Assembly (NCBI RefSeq): GCF_000429485.1
Contig: NZ_KE386910.1
Location: 142,743-206,742 of the forward strand
Direction: 5' to 3'
Origin: Aliagarivorans marinus DSM 23064
Lineage (GTDB): Bacteria; Pseudomonadota; Gammaproteobacteria; Enterobacterales; Celerinatantimonadaceae
DNA length: 64,000 nt
In this document: positions 36,104-45,736 of the stretch, piece by piece
Layout: each line of letters begins with the position of its first letter
Numbering within the stretch: the stretch's first letter is position 1
Program-made: the position numbers and the translations under genes
Notes under the pieces: generated by a model
The model's database searches: none
What the model was told of the DNA's origin: nothing
What the model saw: the letters and a program-made list of their open reading frames with translations, nothing else

Positions 36104-37975
36104 ATGAAAAAGTTGCTTTATGTATTTGTCGCTTTAATCGCGGTCATTGCCATTGCAATCACCGCTGTCGTTTTGCTGGTGGACACTGAAGATGTCAAAC
36201 AGCTTCTAGTTAAACAGGTACGTGAAGCAACTGGTCGCGAGCTGGTTATTGAAGGCGATCTCAGCTGGCGCTTCTTTCCAAGTATTGGCTTTGAGCTGGG
36301 TAAAACTCAGCTGATGGATCACCCTGATTTCAGCACTCAGCCTACCCTGGGCTTTGACCTTGCATCGATGTCGGTGGCAGTGATGCCACTGCTTGATCGT
36401 CAGATAGAACTTGGTGACATTGAGCTATCAGGCCTCAGCATTCGCTATGAGGTTAATCAAAGCGGCACGAGTAACATTGATGACTTGCTGCAAGGCGACG
36501 AATCTTCCACGCAAGATCCCGGTAGCGAGTCCACAAGCGAAGGTGGTGCGAGCGCCGAACCGTGGGCTATCTCGCTAGCGGGTCTTAACATCAAAGAGGC
36601 AACAGCCAATCTGATTGATCATCAGGCGGGCACCCAGCAGCTTATTGGCCCCATTAACCTTAGCCTGGAAGGGCTCAGTTTAGGTACTGCGAACCGCTTC
36701 TCATTAGACAGCGCTTATGACGATGGAGCGATCACGCTCACCCAGTCGGCCGAAGGCATGCTGACCATCGCGAGCGATCTGGCAACAATTACCATCGATG
36801 AGCTTAGCAACCAATTGGTGGCAGAGGGAGAGGCGCTTCCCAACCGCAAGGTTAGCGTATCTAACTCGGGCAATATTCACATAGACCAAACCGCCCAACA
36901 GCTTAGCTGGAAGCAATTTGTCACCCAAATCGATGAGCAAATTACCATCTCCGGTGAGCTTGGGGTTGGCTACGCAGGCGTGCCAACAATTAGTTACCAA
37001 CTCTCGATCCCAGAGTTAGACGTAAACCCATACTTGGCTAGCGAGGAGCAAGGCGCAAACGGGGAGCCGGAAAGCGCGCCGAAAAGTGAACAGGAAAAGC
37101 AACAAGAGCCAGACCTCACTGCGCTTAGTCAGTTTAACTTGGATGGGAAGCTGAGTATTGGAAAGCTGCTGTTCCAAAAGCTGGAAGTGACTGACATTGA
37201 GCAGCACACCAGTTTGCAAAGCGGGCTGTTAAAGCTAAATCAAACCAGCGCCAAGCTCTATCAAGGGGCAATCAACCTTAGCGGTCAGTTAGATAGCAAC
37301 AAAAGCCCGGCGCCATTTAAGCTCAACTCAGCGATAAACGGCGTGCAAGCTCTACCTCTTTTGCAGGCCGCTGCCGATCTGGAAATCGTTGCTGGCACGC
37401 TCAATGCTGATGCCAATCTCAGTGGTGTAGGCCTGTCAGAAACCGCACTGCGTAGCAAGATTGCCGGGCCACTGAAGGCAACGTTTACCGATGGGGCCAT
37501 TTATGGCATCAACATCCCGCACAAAATCCGCCAAGCCAAGACTAGCCTGACCGGCGCCGATGCAAGCCAACTTGCCGAAGAGAAGACCGATTTTAGTGAG
37601 CTCATCCTTGATGTGCTATTGGGCAAGGGCGTGGCGAAGCTCAACGCGGCCAGCATGCAAAGTCCGCTATTGCGCGTAGATGGCGATGGCAGCACTCACT
37701 TGGTTAAGGAAACACTCGATCTGCGTTTTTTGGTCAAAGTGGTATCAAGCCTTGAAGGACAGGGTGGTAACAACGACTTGTCCGGCGTGACATTCCCAAT
37801 CGATATTGCTGGTACCTGGACTCAACCGAAGATCGACCTTGATTTCAAAGCGCTGTTAGAAGCTCAGTTTGGTAGCGAAGTGAAAGAGAAAGTCGGACAA
37901 GAAGTCGACCGCGTGATTAAAGATGAAGGATTGCGCGATCAGGTAAAAGACGTATTAGGGAACTTCTTTAATTAA
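36104..37975 (+). CDS. asmA: AsmA family protein
   Basis: The 623-residue protein has one N-terminal membrane helix (about 4-26) followed by a long, mostly beta periplasmic region, with the family opening VREATGRELVIEGDLSWRFF. A Ser/Glu/Gly-rich linker lies near 128-150 and a second charged one near 310-330. AsmA-type proteins are thought to bridge inner and outer membranes and affect lipid transport or outer-membrane assembly. Position after udk-dcd matches E. coli. Its stop overlaps the next start (TAATG). Confidence 0.9.
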   Translation: MKKLLYVFVALIAVIAIAITAVVLLVDTEDVKQLLVKQVREATGRELVIEGDLSWRFFPSIGFELGKTQLMDHPDFSTQPTLGFDLASMSVAVMPLLDRQIELGDIELSGLSIRYEVNQSGTSNIDDLLQGDESSTQDPGSESTSEGGASAEPWAISLAGLNIKEATANLIDHQAGTQQLIGPINLSLEGLSLGTANRFSLDSAYDDGAITLTQSAEGMLTIASDLATITIDELSNQLVAEGEALPNRKVSVSNSGNIHIDQTAQQLSWKQFVTQIDEQITISGELGVGYAGVPTISYQLSIPELDVNPYLASEEQGANGEPESAPKSEQEKQQEPDLTALSQFNLDGKLSIGKLLFQKLEVTDIEQHTSLQSGLLKLNQTSAKLYQGAINLSGQLDSNKSPAPFKLNSAINGVQALPLLQAAADLEIVAGTLNADANLSGVGLSETALRSKIAGPLKATFTDGAIYGINIPHKIRQAKTSLTGADASQLAEEKTDFSELILDVLLGKGVAKLNAASMQSPLLRVDGDGSTHLVKETLDLRFLVKVVSSLEGQGGNNDLSGVTFPIDIAGTWTQPKIDLDFKALLEAQFGSEVKEKVGQEVDRVIKDEGLRDQVKDVLGNFFN

Positions 37976-38478
37976 TGTTTGGATTTAGTAAACGGCGCGA
38001 CAGCCTGTTTCCGTCGGTATTGGTGGTGTGTATTGGCAATATCTGCCGTTCGCCCACCGGCGAAGTGGTGCTACGCCATAAAGCGCGCAGCAGAGGCATG
38101 GACATGGATATCGATTCCGCGGGCGTTGCTGCTTTTCATGTCGGGCAGGGCGCTGATCCACGCGGCGCGAGAGTGGGGGCCAAACGGGGTTACAGCTTTA
38201 AGGGGATCCGCTCGCGTCAGATTGACGCCATCGATTACGAGCGTTTTGACCTGATCCTTGCCGCGGAGCCAAGCAATATCGATTATATGAAGAAACACTG
38301 TCCGCCGGAGTTTCAACATAAGCTGCACCTTTGGCTTGATTATGTGGGCATGGAGCAAGGTGAGATCCCTGATCCTTACTACGGCAGTGTCGCGGGCTTC
38401 GACCGAGTGCTCGATATCATTGAAGAAGCGTCGGAGCGACTTCTCGATATGATGGAAGAGGGGAAGGTTTCTTCATAG
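37975..38478 (+). CDS. Low-molecular-weight protein tyrosine phosphatase family protein
   Basis: This 167-residue protein has the P-loop CIGNICRSP, with nucleophile Cys19 and Arg25, and the general-acid Asp in DPYYG near residue 130. Similar enzymes (Wzb, Etp) act on bacterial tyrosine kinases in capsule export, but no kinase or polysaccharide gene is nearby. Its target is unknown. It is translationally coupled to asmA, which is not the E. coli arrangement. Confidence 0.88.
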   Translation: MFGFSKRRDSLFPSVLVVCIGNICRSPTGEVVLRHKARSRGMDMDIDSAGVAAFHVGQGADPRGARVGAKRGYSFKGIRSRQIDAIDYERFDLILAAEPSNIDYMKKHCPPEFQHKLHLWLDYVGMEQGEIPDPYYGSVAGFDRVLDIIEEASERLLDMMEEGKVSS

Positions 38479-38529
38479 CAACAACATGATCGCTATCACC
38501 ATACATCGCTAATCTTCATTAGCAATATC

Positions 38530-38561
38530 ATAAGCGCCTAAGCTTGGGCGCTTATTTTTTT
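38530..38561 (+). terminator. Terminator of the udk-dcd-asmA-phosphatase unit
   Basis: A perfect 9-bp stem ATAAGCGCC/GGCGCTTAT with an 8-nt loop is followed by six T. Confidence 0.88.
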
Positions 38562-38594
38562 GCCTGTCGTCCGGCACAAATATTTCTTAGGCAA

Positions 38595-38630
38595 TAAAAA
38601 ACCGCCCGTTAGCAAGGCTAAGGACGGTTT
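38595..38630 (-). terminator. Probable terminator of rne
   Basis: Outer stem AAACCG/CGGTTT and inner stem TTAGC/GCTAA enclose a short loop. On the minus strand the hairpin is followed by TTTTT and lies about 40 nt after the rne stop codon. Confidence 0.7.
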
Positions 38631-38669
38631 CGATTCGGGCCTGGAATGGCCCGAGAAACTACAGCGTGA

Positions 38670-41600
38670 TTAGAACTCTGCTGGCTTAGCCATTGGTGCA
38701 GAGGCACTGTTCACTGCATCGCTAGTGCCCGCAACACGGGTACTGCTTAGCGTAGCTTTGCGCTCGTAGGGCTTCACCTCAACCTCTGGGTACTCAGTTT
38801 GTGGGTACTCAGCTGGCTTAGCCATGGCGGCGCTGGCGCGTCCACCTTTAACCACAATCTGTTGTGGCTGCTCGGCAACTGCCGCTGGCTGTTCTGCTTC
38901 TGCTTCTGCTTCTGCTCCTGCTTCAGGAGCTTTTTCAGCCGCAGCTTGCTCTTCTACAGGCTCAGCGTTTGGTGCTTCGCTGACCTCAGCCACAACCTCA
39001 GCTTCTGAGGCCTGCTCTACTGGCTGAGCGACTTCTTCAACCGAAACTTCGACAGGCTGTTCAAGTGGCTCATCAGTAGATGCTGACTCAACCTGAACCT
39101 CTGCAGGTGCTAGCTCCTCAGCTGGTGCAGCTTCTACTTGCTCAGTCGCAACTTGGAGCTGCTCAACAACATCTGCAACTGGCGCATTAGTTGACTCTGC
39201 GTTTGCGACTTCAGTAGCCTGCGGCTTTTCAGCTTGAACGTCTGCCACTGGCTCAACCACAGGGGTTTGCTCTGCAGGCGTTTCACTCTGTTGCGGTGCT
39301 TCTGCAACCTCGTTTACCTCAGTGCTGGCAACAACTTCTTGCTCTTGCTGCTCTGGGTAGCGTGCATCAATCGCGGCTTCACCGTTGGTCTCGACTACGG
39401 TTTCAGGAGCGGCTTCCGGCGCGGCGTCTGCATCGGCTGACAGTTCGGCTTTTGGCAAATCGCTAAAGCGTTTGCGACCGGCTTGGCTTGAGCTGCGGCG
39501 ACGGCGGCGAGGTTTCTTCGCTTTTTCCTCGGCAGGCTTGGCTTCGGCCGTGTTGTCTACTGCTTCAACGATGGCTTCAGCTTTCTCTGGCGCAGCGGGT
39601 TTGTTTTGCGTTTCTGGCTTAGCCTCAGGTGCTGCTTTTGGCGCTTCAACTGGTGCATCTGCAGTTTGCTGGGCATCTGCTTTGGTTTCTACAGGCTGAT
39701 TACGTACGCTCTTGCGCAGATTGCGGCGCTGGCGACGCTCTTGAACCTGTTGCTGTTTCTTGCTGCCTTCTTCCTCGGCAGTGTCTGCTTTAGCAGAGCG
39801 AGAGCGTGAGCGACGGCGGTTGGACTGCTTAGCTTTCTCTTGCTTGACCTCTTCTTGGCTGTCAGAGCGTTGTTGCTTGCTGCCAGACGGCTTGTCACGG
39901 CGCTCATCGCTCTTTTGCGACTTGTTGCGGCTTTCGCCATCGCGGCCATTACGATTCTCACCTGAGCGATTGCTGCGCTTATCACCGGAGCGGTTGCCAC
40001 GGCGGCGGTCGTTGCGGCGGTCATTGCGACGATTAGGGTTACCGTTGCCTTTTGACTGCTGCTTTGGTTGCTCGGCTTCTTTTTTCTCTTCAGTGCCACC
40101 AAACAGTGCGCTAAAGAAAGCGGCGATTTTAGCCAGTAGCGACGGCGTAGCCTCTTTCTTGGCGGGAGCCTTGGCTTTTGGCTGGCTGTTAGGCTTAGCC
40201 TTGCTTGGCTGCTTAGGCGCTGCTGGTGCGCTAAAGCCTTGAAGAGCAGGTTGCTCAGCTTGCGCTTTTTCGGTGGCCAGCACATTTGGTTGGTAAACCG
40301 GAGACGGCTGCTCGTTGGTCAGCTTGTAACTAACCTCTTCTGGCTCTTCGCCTTTGCGGATACGGGTTACGTCGTAGTGTGGTGTTTCCATGTGCTGGTT
40401 AGGAATAATGACCAAACGCACATTGTGGCGTTTTTCCAGCTTGTTAATGGCAACACGCTTTTCGTTAAGCAAGAAGGCGGCAACAGGAACAGGAACCTGA
40501 GCGTGGACTTCAGAAGTGTTGTCTTTAAGTGCTTCTTCTTCAAACAGGCGAAGGATAGACAGCGACAAAGATTCGTTATCACGAATGGTGCCTTGGCCAT
40601 TACAGCGTGGGCAGATGTGAGTGCTCGACTCACCCAGTGACGGGCGTAGGCGCTGGCGTGACATCTCAAGCAGGCCGAAGCGAGAGATACGACCTACTTG
40701 TACGCGGGCACGGTCTTGCTTGACGGCTTCACGGAAGCGATTCTCAACTTCGCGTTGGTTCTTAACTGGGGTCATATCGATAAAGTCGATAACCACCAGG
40801 CCACCAAGGTCACGCAGGCGCAGTTGGCGTGCGATCTCATCAGCGGCTTCTAAGTTAGTCTGCAGAGCAGTCTCCTCGATATCGCCACCCTTGGTTGCGC
40901 GGGCCGAGTTAATATCGATGGAGGTCAGTGCTTCAGTTGGGTCAATAACGATTGAACCGCCGGATGGCAGGCGGACTTCGCGTTGGAAGGCTGATTCAAT
41001 CTGTGACTCAATCTGGTAGTGATTGAACATCGGCACTTCGCCTTCGTAACGCTTGATGCGGCTAACGAAGTCGGGGCGAACAAGTTCAATATGTTGCTTG
41101 GCTTGGTCGAAAATCTTACGGTTATCGATCAGGATCTCGCCCACATCGCGACGCAAGTAGTCACGGATGGCACGTACGATAACGTTGCTTTCTTGGTGAA
41201 TTAGGAAAGGAGCAGGGCGGTTGTCCGCGCTCTCTTTGATAGACGCCCAGTGGTTAAGCAGTACTTTTAAGTCCCACTGCAGCTCTTCTGCCGATTTGCC
41301 TACACCCGCAGTACGTACGATCAGGCCCATGCCTTGCGGCAGTTCCAGACCATTCATCGCTTCTTTAAGCTGGGTACGCTCATCACCTTCAATGCGGCGA
41401 GAGATACCACCGGCGCGAGGGTTGTTTGGCATCAGAACCAGGAAGCTACCCGCCAAGCTGATAAAGGTGGTCAGTGCTGCACCTTTGTTACCGCGCTCTT
41501 CTTTGTCGATCTGAACGATAACTTCCTGGCCTTCTTTCACCACTTCTTTGATGTTAGGGCGGCCTTGGTAGGTATAACCTTCAGGGAAGTACTCACGGGC

Positions 41601-41819
41601 GATCTCCTTCATTGGAAGGAAACCGTGGCGCTCAGCGCCATAATCAACAAAAGCGGCTTCTAGGCTAGGCTCTACGCGGGTAATCTTACCTTTGTAGATG
41701 TTGGCTTTCTTCTGCTCGTGGCCAGGACTCTCAATATCGAGGTCGTATAGTCGTTGGCCGTCGACTAATGCAACGCGCATCTCTTCGAGCTGCATTGCAT
41801 TGATTAACATTCTTTTCAT
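38670..41819 (-). CDS. rne: Ribonuclease E
   Basis: The 1049-residue endoribonuclease is the core of the RNA degradosome. The catalytic half (about 1-520) is close to E. coli: [11 protein letters not shown]1 domain, the catalytic Asp residues in [10 protein letters not shown] and VVIDFIDM, and the Zn-link CPRCNGQG near 404. The C-terminal half is unstructured. It has an Arg/Asn/Gly-rich RNA-binding stretch (about 590-690), a second basic patch RRRRRSSS near 775, and a long acidic Glu/Ala/Val region. MAKPAEY and a terminal MAKPAEF form a repeated motif. The frame is open 16 codons upstream, but ATG at 41819 matches the family start. Confidence 0.96.
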   Translation of the reverse strand: MKRMLINAMQLEEMRVALVDGQRLYDLDIESPGHEQKKANIYKGKITRVEPSLEAAFVDYGAERHGFLPMKEIAREYFPEGYTYQGRPNIKEVVKEGQEVIVQIDKEERGNKGAALTTFISLAGSFLVLMPNNPRAGGISRRIEGDERTQLKEAMNGLELPQGMGLIVRTAGVGKSAEELQWDLKVLLNHWASIKESADNRPAPFLIHQESNVIVRAIRDYLRRDVGEILIDNRKIFDQAKQHIELVRPDFVSRIKRYEGEVPMFNHYQIESQIESAFQREVRLPSGGSIVIDPTEALTSIDINSARATKGGDIEETALQTNLEAADEIARQLRLRDLGGLVVIDFIDMTPVKNQREVENRFREAVKQDRARVQVGRISRFGLLEMSRQRLRPSLGESSTHICPRCNGQGTIRDNESLSLSILRLFEEEALKDNTSEVHAQVPVPVAAFLLNEKRVAINKLEKRHNVRLVIIPNQHMETPHYDVTRIRKGEEPEEVSYKLTNEQPSPVYQPNVLATEKAQAEQPALQGFSAPAAPKQPSKAKPNSQPKAKAPAKKEATPSLLAKIAAFFSALFGGTEEKKEAEQPKQQSKGNGNPNRRNDRRNDRRRGNRSGDKRSNRSGENRNGRDGESRNKSQKSDERRDKPSGSKQQRSDSQEEVKQEKAKQSNRRRSRSRSAKADTAEEEGSKKQQQVQERRQRRNLRKSVRNQPVETKADAQQTADAPVEAPKAAPEAKPETQNKPAAPEKAEAIVEAVDNTAEAKPAEEKAKKPRRRRRSSSQAGRKRFSDLPKAELSADADAAPEAAPETVVETNGEAAIDARYPEQQEQEVVASTEVNEVAEAPQQSETPAEQTPVVEPVADVQAEKPQATEVANAESTNAPVADVVEQLQVATEQVEAAPAEELAPAEVQVESASTDEPLEQPVEVSVEEVAQPVEQASEAEVVAEVSEAPNAEPVEEQAAAEKAPEAGAEAEAEAEQPAAVAEQPQQIVVKGGRASAAMAKPAEYPQTEYPEVEVKPYERKATLSSTRVAGTSDAVNSASAPMAKPAEF

Positions 41820-42107
41820 GTCTATGCCTTGGATTGTGTTGTTACACAACCGCAAGACAGCATCCAACCTGCCTTAACTGGCTAGGCCCTGTGTTCTCGA
41901 GAGTAGATGGTAGCCATCTCGGCTAGCGGCTCCTTTAGGGCGCATTGTCGCGTGTCTATTATGCAAGCCCCGCCAACGCTGTGTGTTTGGATGCGTTGGC
42001 CAAGCTGTAAAAACTGTTCGCTATAGCTATTTAAGGCGTGTGGTACTGCCTGCTACGGTTGCAATAAATTCTGTTTTTCTCGGCACGGTTTCATATAATT
42101 AAACCGT
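41820..42107 (-). promoter_or_regulatory. rne 5' untranslated region and promoter zone with stable hairpins
   Basis: The 426-nt rne-rluC gap is long, as in E. coli where the rne leader mediates autoregulation. Stems are seen at 41834-41849 (TTGTGT/ACACAA, 4-nt loop), 41905-41919 (AGATGG/CCATCT, 3-nt loop) and 41972-42000 (8-bp GCCAACGC/GCGTTGGC, 13-nt loop). A 7-bp inverted repeat ACGGTTT/AAACCGT at 42085-42107 brackets TATAAT (42094-42099, plus strand). The last is more likely promoter or operator than leader. The role as an RNase E feedback sensor is inferred from E. coli. Confidence 0.5.
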
Positions 42108-42245
42108 CGTTATGAACGTCTTATCCGCCGATTTTTGCTCGCGCCTTGATAGAAAACTTGAAAATTAGGCGCATATAACCGTTCAAATATAGCAAAGCCA
42201 GTTTTTTCCATCAAACTAATTTCCGGACATGTTACACTTTTGTCT

Positions 42246-43190
42246 ATGAATACCGATTACCAAGCTGTTCAGTTCATCGAGGTCTCTGCCGATGAAGCTG
42301 GCCAAAGAATAGATAACTTTCTCGTCAGGCGCCTGAAAGGGGTACCTAAAAGTCGAATTTATCGGATTTTGCGAAAAGGCGAAGTTCGAGTTAACAAAAA
42401 GCGCGTAAAACCCGAATACAAGCTGCAAGCTGAAGACAGCGTGAGAGTCCCTCCGATCCGTTTGGCTGAGCCTAGCGAGCTGCCTTCTAACAAGCTCGAT
42501 AAGGTTAGCCAACTCGAGCAGCACATCCTTTATGAAGACGATTGCCTATTAGTGTTAAACAAACCCAGTGGTTTGGCGGTGCACGGTGGCAGTGGCTTGA
42601 GCTTCGGCGCAATCGAGGCGCTGCGTTCATTGCGTAGCGATTGCCGCTACCTAGAGCTAGTCCATCGTATCGACCGGGACACCTCGGGTATTTTGTTAGT
42701 GGCAAAGAAACGCTCCAGTTTGCGTGAGCTTCATCGACAACTGCGCGAAAAGCATGTGCAAAAAGACTACCTGACCTTGGTCCATGGCAGTTGGCCGAAA
42801 AAGCAGCGTAGCATCGATGCGCCCTTGCGTAAGAACGTTGTGGCATCGGGCGAGCGGATGGTGATTGTCGACCAGCAAGAAGGTAAGCCATCGTTGACGC
42901 GTTATCGGATTGAGCGCCAGTTCAGCGATATGACGCTACTAAAAGCCAGTCCGGTTACCGGCCGCACCCATCAGATCCGGGTTCACAGCCAGTGGGCTGG
43001 ACACCCAATCGCCGGTGACGATAAGTATGCCGAGAACGAGCAACTGAGCGAGATGAAGGGAAAAGGCTTAAAGCGACTGTTCTTACACGCATGGCGGATC
43101 AACTTTGAGCATCCGGCCACTGGCAAGATCATGCAGCTAGAAGCGCCGCTTCCCGATGATCTTAAAGCGGTCTGTGACGCGCTAAGCTAA
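42246..43190 (+). CDS. rluC: 23S rRNA pseudouridine synthase RluC
   Basis: The 314-residue enzyme isomerises three uridines of 23S rRNA (955, 2504, 2580 in E. coli). An N-terminal S4 RNA-binding domain (about 10-75, RIDNFLVRRLKGVPKSRIYR) precedes the catalytic RluA domain with ELVHRIDRDTSG (catalytic Asp about 143) and TGRTHQIRVH. ATG at 42246 is chosen over a TTG two codons upstream. The ribosome-binding site is poor. The position divergent from rne is conserved in gammaproteobacteria. Confidence 0.96.
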   Translation: MNTDYQAVQFIEVSADEAGQRIDNFLVRRLKGVPKSRIYRILRKGEVRVNKKRVKPEYKLQAEDSVRVPPIRLAEPSELPSNKLDKVSQLEQHILYEDDCLLVLNKPSGLAVHGGSGLSFGAIEALRSLRSDCRYLELVHRIDRDTSGILLVAKKRSSLRELHRQLREKHVQKDYLTLVHGSWPKKQRSIDAPLRKNVVASGERMVIVDQQEGKPSLTRYRIERQFSDMTLLKASPVTGRTHQIRVHSQWAGHPIAGDDKYAENEQLSEMKGKGLKRLFLHAWRINFEHPATGKIMQLEAPLPDDLKAVCDALS

Positions 43191-43208
43191 GCGCGCCTAT
43201 CTTCTATA

Positions 43209-43237
43209 CCCGAACATGCTCAATATGCTTGTTCGGG
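43209..43237. terminator. Hairpin between convergent rluC and yceF
   Basis: A perfect 8-bp stem CCCGAACA/TGTTCGGG has a 13-nt loop. There is no T run on either strand, so it may stop transcription weakly or protect the 3' end. Confidence 0.4.
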
Positions 43238-43250
43238 CAACCATGCGCTA

Positions 43251-43847
43251 TCAGCAAGGTAGCGCCAATCCTTCTTTCTCTAGCCAACTAACCAAGCGTA
43301 TTAGTGGTAAGCCTATAAGGGTGTTAGGGTCATCGCCTAGCAGTGCATCAAACAATACGATGCCAGTGCCTTCGGATTTAAAGCTTCCCGCACAGTTATA
43401 GGGCTGTTCGCTTCGCAAGTAACGTTCAATTAGGGCCGGGTCGAGCTCTCGAAACTTTACATCGAAGATCTCAACGGTGCTGGTAGTGCCCTGAGTGCAG
43501 CTGTTGTGCAATGCCAGCCCGGTATAAAAGCGCACGGTTTTACCACTGGCTTTGCTAAGTTGAGCAATCGCACCTTGGTGATCGCCGGGTTTTCCCAAGA
43601 TCTCTTCATCTATTACACACACTTGATCGGAGCCGATGATCAGCGCTTCGTTGAGTTTATCGCTGCCTGCTTTAGCTTTTTCTATCGCCAGGCGCTCTAC
43701 CAGTTGCTTGGCGGTTTCGTTTTCCAGTGGCGATTCGTCAATATCTGGCGAAAAGCAGTCGAAGTTACTGACGACTTTGGCTAGAATCTGCTTTCGAAAA
43801 GGGGAGCTGGACGCGAGTACAATTTTTGGCTTGTTTTGCTTATTCAT
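43251..43847 (-). CDS. yceF: Maf family nucleotide pyrophosphatase YceF
   Basis: The 198-residue protein has the Maf motifs LASSSPFRKQIL at the N-terminus, DIDES, GSDQVCVIDEEILGKPG and FKSEGTG. YceF-type Maf proteins hydrolyse 7-methyl-GTP and related modified nucleotides. The location next to the rluC and yceD-rpmF genes is the same as in E. coli. The ATG at 43847 has no strong ribosome-binding site. Confidence 0.93.
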   Translation of the reverse strand: MNKQNKPKIVLASSSPFRKQILAKVVSNFDCFSPDIDESPLENETAKQLVERLAIEKAKAGSDKLNEALIIGSDQVCVIDEEILGKPGDHQGAIAQLSKASGKTVRFYTGLALHNSCTQGTTSTVEIFDVKFRELDPALIERYLRSEQPYNCAGSFKSEGTGIVLFDALLGDDPNTLIGLPLIRLVSWLEKEGLALPC

Positions 43848-43941
43848 GGTGTTTATTTGAGCTTGTGCTTAATTAAAATCCAGACAAGCATAATAAAGCT
43901 TCCCTAAACGCGTCAAAGTAGTGAAAAAATTAAGATTTGCT

Positions 43942-43970
43942 TTGACAGTAGATACACCGAACTATATGAT
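43942..43970 (+). promoter_or_regulatory. Consensus sigma-70 promoter of the yceD-rpmF-plsX-fab cluster
   Basis: TTGACA (43942-43947), a 17-nt spacer and TATGAT (43965-43970) form a near-perfect promoter. The predicted transcription start falls at about 43976-43979, and the yceD ATG is at 43980, so the mRNA would have almost no leader. Confidence 0.8.
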
Positions 43971-43979
43971 GCGCGCCTT

Positions 43980-44510
43980 ATGCAGAAGGTGAAGTTACCA
44001 GTAGAAGTTGATCCGTTTAAGGCGGCGAAACGCAAGCTTGATTATCAGGGCTCCCTGGAAGTTAGGCAGGCTCCGCGCTTAATCGATGCAACTTTGAAAG
44101 TTAATAGTGATGTAGACGTCTGGTTACGCTTTGAAATTGACCCGCAAGGGTTGGTTGTCTTACAAGGCAAAGCTGTAACCGAGGTTGAATTGGAATGCCA
44201 GCGTTGTGGAAAGCCTTACAGCTATGCGATCGACACTGAGTTTACCTATTCACCAGTCTGCTCTGAGAAGCAAATGGAGCTTCTTCCGGAAGAGTACGAA
44301 GTACTGGAACTCGATGAAAACGACATGTTTTCGCTTCATCGTTTGATTGAAGACGAATTACTGCTGTCGCTTCCATTGATTGCCATGCACGAGCTTAGCG
44401 AGTGTGAGGTAAAGGTGGAGCAACAATCGTTCGGAGTTATCGAGGAAAAGGCTGAGGAATCTCGACCAAATCCGTTTGCTGTGTTAGAAAGTTTGAAAAA
44501 GAAAGACTAG
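43980..44510 (+). CDS. yceD: YceD family (DUF177) 23S rRNA accumulation protein
   Basis: The 176-residue protein matches E. coli YceD along its length: MQKVKLP start, LECQRCGKPYSY with a CxxC pair, and the C-terminal RPNPFAVLESLKKKD. YceD is linked to 23S rRNA accumulation and sits upstream of rpmF in most bacteria. The start is fixed by homology although it lies only nine bases after the -10 element. Twelve nucleotides separate it from rpmF. Confidence 0.93.
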   Translation: MQKVKLPVEVDPFKAAKRKLDYQGSLEVRQAPRLIDATLKVNSDVDVWLRFEIDPQGLVVLQGKAVTEVELECQRCGKPYSYAIDTEFTYSPVCSEKQMELLPEEYEVLELDENDMFSLHRLIEDELLLSLPLIAMHELSECEVKVEQQSFGVIEEKAEESRPNPFAVLESLKKKD

Positions 44511-44522
44511 GAGACTGGGTCA

Positions 44523-44696
44523 ATGGCAGTTCAAAAAAGTAAAGTTACTCGTTCACGCCGTGGTATGCGTCGTTCACACGATGCCATCGAGAACAATGTT
44601 GCACTAACCACCGATGCGACTTCAGGTGAAACTCACCGTCGTCATCACGTTACTGCAGACGGTTACTACCGCGGTAACAAGGTAATCAACAAGTAA
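44523..44696 (+). CDS. rpmF: 50S ribosomal protein L32
   Basis: The 57-residue protein is read directly from the sequence: [20 protein letters not shown] at the start, then a basic tail ending [17 protein letters not shown]. The length matches the family. The ribosome-binding site is AGGAGACTGGGT just after yceD. The E. coli type lacks the zinc Cys residues, and none is present here. Confidence 0.97.
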   Translation: MAVQKSKVTRSRRGMRRSHDAIENNVALTTDATSGETHRRHHVTADGYYRGNKVINK

Positions 44697-44707
44697 GATT
44701 TTGCACT

Positions 44708-45730
44708 TTGCAAAAACTTACTATTGCAGTTGATGCCATGGGGGGCGATTTCGGCCCCTCAGCTACGGTGCCTGCTATCAAGCAGGCACTCGCATTTCAT
44801 CCCCACCTAAATATCCTTCTTTTTGGCGAGCACCACGCTCTCAATCCCGAACTTATTAAGCACCAAATAGCCAAGCATCCGCGCCTGGAGTTTATCCATT
44901 GTGCTGACTCGGTACGCTCAGACGATCGTCCGATTACCGCGCTGCGTGCTCGCAAAGACTCGTCGATGCGTCAGGCTCTTGAAGTGGTCAAGCAGGGAAG
45001 GGCGCAAGCTTGTGTGAGTGCTGGCAACACCGGGGCGTTAATGGCCTTGGCGAAATCGGTGCTTAAGCTGTTACCGGGTATTGAACGTCCAGCGCTGGTG
45101 ACCGGCCTTCCCCTTGAAGGTGGCGGTGAAACCTTATTACTCGATCTTGGCGCAAATTCCAGCTGCGACTCCGAGATCTTGTCTCAATTTGCCATGATGG
45201 GCGCCGCCTTAGCCGAAGCGTGCGGGAAGGTGCAAAACCCGCGCGTAGCGCTACTCAATATCGGTGAAGAGCAAATCAAAGGCAACGATGTGGTCCGCCA
45301 AACAGCCCAGTTGCTAGAATCCAGCTCAGGACTAAACTACGTTGGCTTTGTTGAGGGAAATCAACTATTTGCTAACAAGGCAGATGTTATTGTCTGTGAC
45401 GGCTTTGTGGGCAATGTTGCGCTTAAAACCGCCGAAGGTGTCGCGCAATTGTTGCTTAGTAGGGTATCGCAGTCGACGGGCTCGTGGTGGCAACGTCTGT
45501 TGCTCAAAGTTTTCGCACCGCAACTGGCGGGGTGGCTTTCAAATCTGAACCCCGACCAGTATAACGGTGCAAGTCTGTTAGGATTGCGCGGTATTGTTGT
45601 GAAGAGTCACGGCCACGCCGACCATCAAGCATTCTTTCAGGCGATAAATCAATCAGTTATTGAGGTTCAGCAACAAGTCCCTCAAAAAATTATCGATAAA
45701 ATCGAAGCATTATTAACGGACAAAAACTAG
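44708..45730 (+). CDS. plsX: Phosphate acyltransferase PlsX
   Basis: The 340-residue enzyme makes acyl-phosphate from acyl-ACP for phospholipid synthesis. AVDAMGGDFGPSATVPA at the N-terminus, the SAGNTGALMA block and VCDGFVGNVALKTAEG are conserved. The start is TTG at 44708, which gives exactly the family N-terminus; no ATG exists before the first motif and the ribosome-binding site is weak. It lies 11 nt after rpmF. Confidence 0.95.
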   Translation: MQKLTIAVDAMGGDFGPSATVPAIKQALAFHPHLNILLFGEHHALNPELIKHQIAKHPRLEFIHCADSVRSDDRPITALRARKDSSMRQALEVVKQGRAQACVSAGNTGALMALAKSVLKLLPGIERPALVTGLPLEGGGETLLLDLGANSSCDSEILSQFAMMGAALAEACGKVQNPRVALLNIGEEQIKGNDVVRQTAQLLESSSGLNYVGFVEGNQLFANKADVIVCDGFVGNVALKTAEGVAQLLLSRVSQSTGSWWQRLLLKVFAPQLAGWLSNLNPDQYNGASLLGLRGIVVKSHGHADHQAFFQAINQSVIEVQQQVPQKIIDKIEALLTDKN

Positions 45731-45736
45731 TTATCT

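Noticed and set aside
39689..40285. Long frames on both strands within the rne C-terminal region
   Set aside because: The Ala/Arg/Lys/Ser-rich repeats of rne open other frames by codon bias; no independent start or motif supports them.
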